Source: Burkholderiaceae bacterium (GTDB lineage Bacteria > Pseudomonadota > Gammaproteobacteria > Burkholderiales > Burkholderiaceae_E). From it: a stretch of 64,000 nucleotides of DNA. The DNA is taken from contig JAGXFR010000059.1 in the NCBI GenBank assembly GCA_024637155.1, positions 1 to 64,000 on the forward strand. Direction: 5' to 3'. Positions 17,456 through 24,895 of this stretch are shown here, piece by piece. Position numbers and translations under genes: made by a program. The notes beneath the pieces were generated by a model. The model was not told the DNA's origin. It saw only the letters and a program-made list of their open reading frames with translations, and did not search any database. Within the stretch, counting starts at the first letter, position 1; every line of letters begins with the position of its first letter.

Positions 17456-18010
17456 TTGAACAAGCTCTTGCACCTCAAGACCTCCCTCGTCGTCACCACC
17501 ATGCTGGCGCTGCCGTTCGCCGCGCACGCGGCCACCGTGACCAAGGCCGAATACAACGCCATCGGGACCCGCATCAGCGCGGACTACAAGGTGGATAAAG
17601 CGGCGTGTGCTGCGCTGGCCGGCAATGCAAAGGACATCTGTCAGGAAGAAGCCAGCGCCAAGGAGAAGGTCGCACGCGCCGAGTTGCAGTACGGCTTCAC
17701 CGCCAAGCCAGGCGACGAGAACAAGCTGCTCGTGGCAAGAGCCGAGTCGGCTTATGCTGTCGCCAAGCAACGGTGCAACGACCTGGCCGGCAACGTCAAG
17801 GACGTTTGCGTAGCGGAAGCCAAGTCCGCCGAAACCAAGGCGCTGGCCAACGCCAAGATGGGCAAACAGATCGGCGAGGCCAGGAAGGACGGCGCGGAAA
17901 CCAAGCGCGAAGCCGACTACAAGCTTGCAAGTGAGAAGTGCGACGCGCTGGCGGGCGATACCAAGGCCGTCTGCATCGCAGAGGCGAAGGCAAAGTTCGA
18001 GAAGTCCTGA
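17456..18010 (+). CDS. Secreted three-repeat Cys-pair protein, unknown
   Basis: The 184-residue protein starts at TTG 17456, preceded by AAGGA at 17446-17450. A signal peptide (LVVTTMLALPFAAHA) precedes a Lys/Ala-rich helical body with three copies of a C-(x10)-C unit: CAALAGNAKDIC, CNDLAGNVKDVC and CDALAGDTKAVC, each followed by EA-rich helix. Each pair is likely a disulfide in the periplasm. It lies 48 nt after the crystallin gene and 65 nt before the CigR-like gene, same strand. No function is known to me for this family. Confidence 0.82.
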   Translation: MNKLLHLKTSLVVTTMLALPFAAHAATVTKAEYNAIGTRISADYKVDKAACAALAGNAKDICQEEASAKEKVARAELQYGFTAKPGDENKLLVARAESAYAVAKQRCNDLAGNVKDVCVAEAKSAETKALANAKMGKQIGEARKDGAETKREADYKLASEKCDALAGDTKAVCIAEAKAKFEKS

Positions 18011-18075
18011 TCCAGGGAAGTGATGGTCGCGGTCACAAACGATTTTGCGTTGGTTGAAGAAAACCGGAGATCGAG

Positions 18076-18564
18076 ATGAGATTGGGAATCAGGACGAGCC
18101 ACGTGCTGGGCGTTCTTCTTGTGGGCCTGCTGGCCAGCACCGGGGCCATGGCCGAGAAGCCGGACGGCGGCAAGCAGGGCAAGTCCAAGCAGGTCAAGCA
18201 GATGCAGAAGGCGGAAAAACACAGTCGCAAGAGCGGCCCCATCCAGATCGGTGGCTATTTCCGGGACGAACAGCGCACGGTGGTGCACGGCTACTACGAC
18301 GAGCACTACCGCGTCGGCCGGTGCCCGCCGGGACTGGCCCGCAAGAACAACGGCTGCATGGCGCCGGGACAGGCGAGGAAGTGGGTCGTCGGTCGGCCCT
18401 TGCCGCGTGAAGTCGTCTATTACGCAGTGCCGCCCACCGTGGTCGTGCAACTGGGCGCGCCCTTGCCGGGATACCGCTACGTACGCGTGGCTTCCGACAT
18501 TCTGCTGATCGCGATCGGCACCGGGATGGTGGTGGACGGGATTCAGGATCTGGGTCGCAGATAG
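18076..18564 (+). CDS. RcnB/CigR-like periplasmic protein
   Basis: The 162-residue protein has a signal peptide (VLGVLLVGLLASTGAMA), a Lys-rich linker, and an RcnB/CigR-type domain with CPPGLARKNNGCMAPGQARKW, PLPREVVYYAVPP and a C-terminal helix DILLIAIGTGMVVDGIQDLGRR. CigR is an anti-virulence regulator of Salmonella and RcnB a periplasmic nickel/cobalt factor; the link here is by domain only. The start ATG follows CGGAGATCGAG. It has a close paralogue at 51932 and a deleted copy at 49771. Confidence 0.85.
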   Translation: MRLGIRTSHVLGVLLVGLLASTGAMAEKPDGGKQGKSKQVKQMQKAEKHSRKSGPIQIGGYFRDEQRTVVHGYYDEHYRVGRCPPGLARKNNGCMAPGQARKWVVGRPLPREVVYYAVPPTVVVQLGAPLPGYRYVRVASDILLIAIGTGMVVDGIQDLGRR

Positions 18565-18572
18565 TCCGGCAC

Positions 18573-18592
18573 GGCGGCACAGGCGTGCCGCC
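18573..18592 (+). terminator. Hairpin after the crystallin/CigR block
   Basis: GGCGGCAC (18573-18580) and GTGCCGCC (18585-18592) form an 8-bp perfect stem with an AGGC loop, just past the CigR-like stop. It is followed by a weakly T-rich CTCTTCTG tract, so termination efficiency is uncertain. Confidence 0.5.
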
Positions 18593-18658
18593 TGCGAGGC
18601 TCTTCTGCGCTTTCTGCGCTGGCCGAAGCCAGCCGTACCGCAGGTCGCCCGACCGAGA

Positions 18659-19291
18659 TCAGCCGGCCATCGCCGGCCGCAGCGCCATCGCCGCGCGCCA
18701 GCGCCGCAAGTTCGGGTGCGACTCACCGGGCTTCACGCGCACCACGCGCGCAAAGTCGACGGCCACCACCGCGGTGATGTCGGCGATGCTGAACCCGCAA
18801 GCGACGAGCGTGTCGTTTCCCGCCAGCTGCTGCTCCAGGGTCTCGAAAAACCGATGCACGCGCTCCAGCCCGCGCACCGCCAATTCCGGGATCTGCGGAT
18901 AATCGACGGGCCCCGGCAAGGCGCGGTTGGCCATCGCCGGCGAGCCGTTGCGCAGCGCCTCGGCAATCGCCAGCAGACCCTCGAATTCCACGCGCCAGTT
19001 CCAGCTCGCAATCTGAGCCTTCTCCAGCGGCGTGGTGCCCAGCAAGGCTGGCGCGGGAAAGCGTGCTTCGACATAGGCGGCGATGCCGGCGTTGTCGCCG
19101 AGCACCGACCCGTCTTCCAGCTGCAGGGCCGGCACGGTGCACAGCGGATTGATGGCACGATACGCCGCGCCGAGTTGCTCGCCCTTGCCCAGGTCGATGT
19201 TCACGGTGGCATGCGCCACGCCCTTCTCGGCGAGCAGAATGCGGGCGCGGCGCGGGCTCGGCGCGGTGGGGCAGTCGTAGAGCGTCATCAT
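18659..19291 (-). CDS. Glutathione S-transferase family protein
   Basis: The 210-residue protein has a thioredoxin-like N-terminal domain (MMTLYDCPTAPSPRRARILLAEKG, with a Ser/Thr-rich active-site loop, then NPLCTVPALQLEDGSVLGDNAGIAAYVE, the cis-Pro and glutathione-binding ED motif region) and an all-helical C-terminal domain (GFSIADITAVVAVDFARV). It probably conjugates or reduces a small electrophile with glutathione. Two adjacent ATGs (19291, 19288) follow GAGGA. It lies 25 nt downstream of another GST gene on the same strand, so the two likely share a transcript. Confidence 0.9.
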   Translation of the reverse strand: MMTLYDCPTAPSPRRARILLAEKGVAHATVNIDLGKGEQLGAAYRAINPLCTVPALQLEDGSVLGDNAGIAAYVEARFPAPALLGTTPLEKAQIASWNWRVEFEGLLAIAEALRNGSPAMANRALPGPVDYPQIPELAVRGLERVHRFFETLEQQLAGNDTLVACGFSIADITAVVAVDFARVVRVKPGESHPNLRRWRAAMALRPAMAG

Positions 19292-19316
19292 GATGTGCGG
19301 TCCTCTTGTTGCCGAC

Positions 19317-20000
19317 TCAGCGCTGCACGGTTTGCCGGGCGCGCTCGGAAAAAGCCGCTGTCGCCTGCTCGTCCTTGAGCGCGCTTTCCACCTTGAACGG
19401 CACCTCAACGCCGCGCCGGCAGGCCGGACGCTCTTTCATCGTGTTCAGCCAGCGACGCAGGTGCGGCAGACCTTCAACGCTGACGCCCGACCACTTGTAG
19501 GTGCGCACCCAGCACCAATTCGCGATGTCGGCAATCGAGTAGTCTGCGGCCAGCCATTCGCTCTCGGACAGGCGGCGATCCAGCACTTCGAACAGCCGGC
19601 GCGACTCGTTCTGGTAGCGATCGATCGCGGGCTGGATCTTCTCGGGGAAGTAGCGATGGAACACGTTGGCCTGGCCCATCATGGGCCCGATGCCGCCCAT
19701 CTGGAACATCAGCCACTGCATCACCAGCGAGCGACCCTTGATATCGGCGGGCAGCAGGCGGCCGGTCTTCTCCGCCAGGTACACGAGGATGGCGCCCGAC
19801 TCGAACACCGCGAAGTCGCCGTTGTCCCGGTCGACGATGGTGGGGATGCGACCGTTGGGATTCACCCGCAGATAGTCCTCGGTCTTCTGCTCGCCCTCGG
19901 CGAGATCGATGGCGTGCACGGTGTAGGGCAGATCCAATTCCTCCAGGGCCACCGAGACTTTCCAGCCATTGGGTGTGGGGGCGGTGTAGAGGTCGATCAC
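19317..20000 (-). CDS. YfcG/GST-like disulfide-bond oxidoreductase
   Basis: The 227-residue protein begins [25 protein letters not shown], the signature of the YfcG group of glutathione-dependent disulfide oxidoreductases. [11 protein letters not shown] and [16 protein letters not shown] give the glutathione-binding loop, and a helical C-terminal domain contains [16 protein letters not shown]. It precedes the second GST gene by 25 nt. Substrate is not predictable. Confidence 0.9.
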   Translation of the reverse strand: MIDLYTAPTPNGWKVSVALEELDLPYTVHAIDLAEGEQKTEDYLRVNPNGRIPTIVDRDNGDFAVFESGAILVYLAEKTGRLLPADIKGRSLVMQWLMFQMGGIGPMMGQANVFHRYFPEKIQPAIDRYQNESRRLFEVLDRRLSESEWLAADYSIADIANWCWVRTYKWSGVSVEGLPHLRRWLNTMKERPACRRGVEVPFKVESALKDEQATAAFSERARQTVQR

Positions 20001-20175
20001 GCGGCGGGCTCCTCCAGATTACTGCTCATCCTGCGCTTGCGAGTCTACTCGACCCCGCGCCCCGCGACGGGAAGAAAACGGCGACGGGAGGAACCCACGG
20101 CTGCTAGGATCGCGGAAAACTACAGCGCGGGGTCCGGCCCGGTCCTTCGCGTTGAAACGCCCAGGTTGAGGAGAC

Positions 20176-21641
20176 ATGAGCGCAACGGTGGCGGTGCCGC
20201 TCTGGGCACTCGTAATTCTGGGCGGGCTCGCCGGCTGGGCGATCCTGGTGCTGCTGCTCGTCCCGGGCATGCGCTGGTTCTTCCGGCGCCGCATCCGGCG
20301 GGTACTCGAGCACATCGGCGGGCGACTGAACATCGAATTGCCTTCGTTCAAGCTGACGCGCCGGCAGGTGCTGATCGATCGGCTCTTCCACGACCGCGAC
20401 GTGCAAGCCGCTGCCGCGACCCATGTCTCGGCCAGCAATGAGGCCGTGAGCGATGTCTGGCGGCGCATCGATCGCTACGCACGCGAGATCGTGCCCTCCT
20501 TTAACGCCTATGTGTACTACCGCGTCGGCTATGCGTTGGCGCGCGCCGCGGCGCGCGCGCTCTACCGGGTGCGCATCGGCTACATCGATGAAGCGGCACT
20601 GGGGCGAATCGATCCGAAATCGACCATCGTCTTCGTGATCAATCACCGCAGCAACATGGACTACGTGCTGGTGGCTTTCCTGGCCGCGGAGCGTGCGGCG
20701 CTTTCCTTCGCCGTTGGCGAATGGGCGCGCATCTGGCCGCTGCAACAGTTGATCCGGGCGATGGGCGCGTACTTCGTGCGACGCAATTCCGGCGATCCGC
20801 TCTATCGCATAGTGCTTTCGCGCTATGTGCAGATGGCTTCCGAGGCGGGAGTCACGCAGGAGGTGTTCCCCGAGGGTGGACTGAGCGTCGACGGGCGTCT
20901 GCGCCCGCCAAAATTCGGCCTGCTCGACTACATGCTCAAAGCCTTCGACGAGCACGAGGGAGATGCACGGCGCGACCTGGTGTTCATCCCGGTCGGGCTG
21001 AACTACGACCGCGTCCTGGAGGACCGCAGTCAGTTGCTGAAACTCACTCCCGCCGCACCGCGACCAGGACGCCTGCGCGGGCTGGGCATCAAGGGGGTTT
21101 CGTGCTGCGCAACCTGGCGCAGATGCTGCGCGGCGGCTGGCATCGTTTCGGCTACGCCTGCGTGAACTTCGGCACGCCGATTTCCATGCGCGCCTACGCG
21201 CGCGAACGGGCCGTGCATTTCCCCGCGCTCGACGACATGCAACGCCGTGCCGAGGTGGGGATCGTCGCCGCGCGGCTGATGAATGCGATCGGCCAGGTCA
21301 TTCCGGTTCTCCCCGTTTCGCTGGTGGCCGGCATCCTGGCGCGCGACCCGTCGCGTGCCCTGAGCGAACTGGAGTTGAAGGCGGCGGCACATGCCCGCAT
21401 GACCGAACTCGAGGCTTGCGGCGCCCATCTCTATATCCCGCGGCACGACCACGATTACGCCTTCGGCGTGGGCCTGCGCACGCTGACGCTGCGGCGCATC
21501 GTGCTGGAGGAAGACGGGTTGTTCCGCGCCGCGCCGGGGGAGATCGCGGCGCTCAACTATTACGCCAACGCGATTGCCCATCTGGGCGGCGAAGCCATGG
21601 TTGCAAGCGAGCCGCCCGCGCAATCTCATCCTTTCGTCTAA
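20176..21641 (+). pseudogene. PlsB-type acyltransferase with an apparent -1 frameshift
   Basis: The reading runs from ATG 20176 (after GAGGAGAC) in one frame and continues from about 21098 in another to TAA 21639-21641, together about 489 residues. Acyltransferase motifs are all present: NHRSNMDY (block I), GAYFVRR (block II), PEGGLSVDGRLRPPK (block III) and FIPVGLNYD (block IV), as in PlsB-type glycerol-3-phosphate acyltransferases. The break is at five Gs, 21093-21097; a sixth G restores IKGGFVLRNLAQMLRGG. An N-terminal membrane helix is present. Either this is a homopolymer sequencing error and the gene is intact, or the copy is inactivated after block IV. Confidence 0.78.
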
Positions 21642-21676
21642 TGGCGCCGCGCACAACTCCGTCGCATCCTAGTGGC

Positions 21677-21871
21677 ATGTCACACGACGACGTAAACGAG
21701 CACTTCGTTCGCGAGCTCCGGGCGCAACTCGCCAAGAACCGTCCCGCGCAAGCCGCTCCCGTGGATCCGGCGCCGCCGGCAGAAACCACCGATAAAGTCG
21801 AAGACGCCAAGCCGACGCCGTGCACCCCGGCCTGGCCACCAGCCTGGCCGAACATCCGACGACCCCGTTAG
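21677..21871 (+). CDS. Small Pro-rich ORF, doubtful
   Basis: A 64-codon frame: SHDDVNEHFVRELRAQLAKN, then an Ala/Pro/Thr-rich tail with PAWPPAWPN near the end. There is no strong Shine-Dalgarno before ATG 21677, and no family is recognised. The helical amphipathic N terminus and the lack of a stronger overlapping frame are the only support. It fills the space between the acyltransferase and the convergent transglutaminase. Confidence 0.35.
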   Translation: MSHDDVNEHFVRELRAQLAKNRPAQAAPVDPAPPAETTDKVEDAKPTPCTPAWPPAWPNIRRPR

Positions 21872-21887
21872 CCCGGGCGCGGGGCAG

Positions 21888-22595
21888 TCAGGATCGGGTT
21901 TCCTTGACGACATCGCCCTCGAAGTCGGCGCTCTTCAGTTCATCGCCCCAGCCGCCATAGGACTTCGCAAAGTCGGCGTAAATGCGCTCCAGCGGCACGT
22001 CGTCGAAAGTGCCGTGGTAGCGCAGGTACTCCATGTGGCGCTGGCCGCTGCGATCGAACGGGTGGTAGATGGAGTCGTCCACTCCGTTGAAATCCAGCGG
22101 CAGCAAGCCGAACTTCTCGCACAGGTCGATGTTGAAGGCCGGGGTCGCCTTGCGCCAGGCATCGTCCAGCCAAATCTCGGAGTACCCGTGCCACACGTAC
22201 ACGTCGGTCTTCATGGTCTGGCGCATGCGTTCGGTGGACAGGTGGTTGCGCACGTCGGCGAAGCCCAGCCGCGCCGGAATGCCCGCGGCCCGGCACGCTG
22301 CCGTGAGAAGCGTCGCCTTTGGAACACACCAGCCGATCCTCGATTCGAGCACGGTGCTCGCGCGCATTCCATGCGGCGTCAGATCAATCCGGTAGGGGTC
22401 GTAGCGAAATTCGTCGCGTACCGCGTAATACAGCGCGACGGCCCGTTCGCGCGTGTCCAAGCCCTTCGCGTGCGCCCGCGCGAAGGCCTGCACAGCGTGG
22501 TGGTCGCTGTCGACCATCGCCGCGGGCCGCAGCGCACCTTGCTCCGGGGCATCGCCGGCGGGCACGTCCTGCGCATCGTCGCTTGCCGTATTCAT
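21888..22595 (-). CDS. Transglutaminase-like domain protein
   Basis: The 235-residue protein has the catalytic triad region of the transglutaminase/papain-like superfamily: Cys in RIGWCVPKATLLTAACRAAGIPAR, His in VWHGYSEIWLDD, and Asp in DDAWRKATPAFN. The N terminus (about 1-30) is acidic and Pro-rich and has no export signal. Family members cleave or cross-link peptides. It is monocistronic here. Substrate is unknown. Confidence 0.88.
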   Translation of the reverse strand: MNTASDDAQDVPAGDAPEQGALRPAAMVDSDHHAVQAFARAHAKGLDTRERAVALYYAVRDEFRYDPYRIDLTPHGMRASTVLESRIGWCVPKATLLTAACRAAGIPARLGFADVRNHLSTERMRQTMKTDVYVWHGYSEIWLDDAWRKATPAFNIDLCEKFGLLPLDFNGVDDSIYHPFDRSGQRHMEYLRYHGTFDDVPLERIYADFAKSYGGWGDELKSADFEGDVVKETRS

Positions 22596-22756
22596 CGGTC
22601 AATCTCCATCGCTAATACTCGTGATCGGTCGCGGCACCCACCGGGATGAACGACCGTTGCAGACATGAAAAAACCATTGCAGACCAATGGGTTCGAAGTT
22701 GCCCCCCGGGAAATGGTCGTAGCGTGGGTTCATGACGTCCGCAAGGAGGCACGATC

Positions 22757-23319
22757 ATGAAAACCATCTTCGTACCGATTTGCATCGCCCTCCTGACCCT
22801 CTCCCATGCTACCGCACAGCCCGTGCGTTCCCCTGCACCGGACACCAGCACCCGGGAAAGAGTGATGACGCCCAGCTTTGGCACGCCTCTTACCGGAGCG
22901 CCGACTCCGGCAACCGGGGGAAAACGTCCGTGAGCGGTGTGCCGCCGCCCGCGGCAGGAATACCGGCAGCGCCGACCATGACCCCGGTGCCCGCGATGAG
23001 GGTGCCGACGCCTGGCGCACGCACTCCGACCCGCGTGCAGGCCAAGGAGGGCCGCCAGCAGGTGCGGCTCAGCGGCGATCGGGGCGTCGTGACCATCGTG
23101 ATGAGAAATGGCGTGGTCACTTCCATGTCGCGGGTGGTGCAAGGGATGTCGATTCAGCTGCGGCCATCCGCGACGCCGACCGGTGGCACGAGTTGCTCGT
23201 GCGGGCACGCATGCTGGGAAGATGATGTGCTGCAGCAATCGATCTGTGTCTGCAAGAGCTGCGGTGGTGGCGGTGGCGGCGCTGGGAGCGGCTTTGACAG
23301 CTTCTTCGACGTCTGGTGA
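22757..23319 (+). pseudogene. Secreted Cys-rich protein, apparent frameshift at a G run
   Basis: From ATG 22757 a signal peptide (KTIFVPICIALLTLSHATA) and a Pro/Thr-rich stretch run 58 codons to a TGA at 22931-22933. A second frame, open to 23319, holds the remainder: PPPAAGIPAAPTMTPVPAM, a strand-like GDRGVVTIVMRNGVVTSMS, then C-x-C-x3-C and C-x-C-x2-C clusters and a Gly tail. Adding one G to the five at 22916-22920 joins them as TGGKTSVSGVPPPA. Alternatively a GTG at 22930, overlapping the TGA, could start a second protein. The six Cys in two clusters suggest a metal site or disulfide knot. The family is not recognised. Confidence 0.6.
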
Positions 23320-23496
23320 ACCGGCACGATGATCGTCGTCGGCACGGACGTCGGTCCAACGTGTTGCCGTTCTTGCGCCTGCGCGCCGGCAGCGCGCTGA
23401 CGCGATAATCACGTCTCCGACGATCCGGGCAGCAAGCGCGAAAGCCCGGGCCGCTTCCAACTGCCCTGATCCCTTGCTGGGATCGCCCGAGCGACC

Positions 23497-24360
23497 ATGT
23501 TCAGCTACCGCCACGCCTTCCACGCAGGCAGCCACGCAGACGTGCTCAAGCACGTCGTGCTCATCCAACTGCTGCGCCACCTCGCGGCGAAGGACACCGC
23601 GTTCTGGGTGATCGACACGCACGCCGGTGCCGGGATCTATGCGCTCGAGGGCGAATGGGCGAGCAAGCGCAACGAATTCGCCGACGGCATCGGACGCCTG
23701 TGGCCGCGCCAGGATGCGCCGCCGCCCGTTGCCGACTACCTCTCGGCGGTGCGGGCGCTGAATCCGGACGGGCAACTGCGGCACTACCCGGGATCGCCGT
23801 ACATCGCGCTGCAGCAACTGCGGGAACGGGATCGCCTCCGGCTCTTCGAGTTGCACGGCAACGAGAGCAAGGCGCTCACCCAGAACATCGCCGCGGCCGG
23901 GCGCGATGCCACGCGGCGCACGATCATCAGCGCCACCGACGGGTTCGCCGGGCTCAAGGCGTTGCTGCCGCCGCCGCCGCGGCGCGCGCTGATCCTGATC
24001 GATCCCTCCTACGAAGACAAGCAGGACTACGCCCGCGTGCTCGCGAGCCTGCGCGACAGCCTCACCCGATTTGCGACCGGCTGCTACGCGATCTGGATCC
24101 CCCAGGTGCAGCGGCGCGAACCGGCCGAGCTCATCCGCAAGTTCAAGCGCATGCCCGATCTGCGCTGGCTGCACGCCGGCGTCACGGTGCGGCATCCTGC
24201 GCCGGGCGGCCTCGGCCTGCACGGCAGCGACCTGTTCGTGGTCAACCCGCCGTGGACCCTGCAATCGACGCTGGCGGCCTGCCTGCCATGGCTCACCGAC
24301 GTGCTGCGCCAGGACGACGGCGCAGGCTGGACGCTGGACACGGGCGGCGCCGATCGTTGA
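23497..24360 (+). CDS. rlmJ: 23S rRNA (adenine-2030-N6)-methyltransferase
   Basis: The 287-residue protein begins MFSYRHAFHAGSHADVLKH, the diagnostic N terminus of RlmJ (YhiR). The SAM pocket is in WVIDTHAGAGIY and the catalytic motif is IDPSYEDKQDY, a variant of DPPY with Ser at the second position. It methylates N6 of adenine 2030 in 23S rRNA. Length matches the family. A partial, deleted copy of the gene lies at 26636-26735. Confidence 0.95.
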   Translation: MFSYRHAFHAGSHADVLKHVVLIQLLRHLAAKDTAFWVIDTHAGAGIYALEGEWASKRNEFADGIGRLWPRQDAPPPVADYLSAVRALNPDGQLRHYPGSPYIALQQLRERDRLRLFELHGNESKALTQNIAAAGRDATRRTIISATDGFAGLKALLPPPPRRALILIDPSYEDKQDYARVLASLRDSLTRFATGCYAIWIPQVQRREPAELIRKFKRMPDLRWLHAGVTVRHPAPGGLGLHGSDLFVVNPPWTLQSTLAACLPWLTDVLRQDDGAGWTLDTGGADR

Positions 24361-24368
24361 GCGGCGCA

Positions 24369-24396
24369 TTGCGCGCCGGGCTCGGACAAAGCCGAG
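24369..24396 (+). repeat. 28-bp repeat, copy 1 (3' flank of rlmJ)
   Basis: This 28-mer recurs at 26702-26729 with one difference (G to A at its 16th base). It includes CTCGG-ACAAAG-CCGAG, a short hairpin, just 3' of the rlmJ stop. The second copy marks the end of the rlmJ-derived scar. Confidence 0.85.
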
Positions 24397-24553
24397 AACT
24401 CGCTGAGCGCGCGCTGGTGGCGTATGCTGAAAGCTGTGGTGCGCATGACGCACAGCAGGGCGGGATCGTCAGGTTCCCGACCGTCGCTCGACGTCCCGGA
24501 CGTTCGCCCCGCTCTGCGCGACGGGCAGCCACGCCTGCTCCCGGAGATCCGCC

Positions 24554-24895
24554 ATGACGACAGCCATCATCCGGAATTTCGAGAAGATGCTCGCAGCCGG
24601 CAAGGAAGACGCCTTGCTGCGTTTCGCGCTCGGCGGCGAGTACCTCAAGGCAGGCGATCCGGCCACCGCCGCGACCCATCTCCGGCAGGCGCTGAGACTG
24701 GATCCGCACTACTCCGCCGCGTGGAAGCTGCTGGGTCGCGCGCTGGCCGCATCCGAGCGCTCGGCCGAGGCTCTGGCCGCGTTACGCGAGGGGATCGAAG
24801 TGGCCGAGGCGCGCGGCGACAAACAGGCCGCAAGGGAAATGGGCGTTCTGGTCCGGCGCATCGAGAGCGATGCCGGGGCCGGCGAGGACCGATGA
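24554..24895 (+). CDS. Small TPR protein
   Basis: The 113-residue protein has two or three tetratricopeptide helices: DALLRFALGGEYLKAGDPATAATHLRQALRLDP, HYSAAWKLLGRALAASERSAEALAALREGIEVAEARGDKQAAREM. It has no signal peptide. A Shine-Dalgarno CGGAG precedes ATG 24554. Its TGA overlaps the ATG of the SagB-like gene, so the two are co-translated; it is probably an adaptor for that enzyme, an inference from coupling only. Confidence 0.85.
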   Translation: MTTAIIRNFEKMLAAGKEDALLRFALGGEYLKAGDPATAATHLRQALRLDPHYSAAWKLLGRALAASERSAEALAALREGIEVAEARGDKQAAREMGVLVRRIESDAGAGEDR

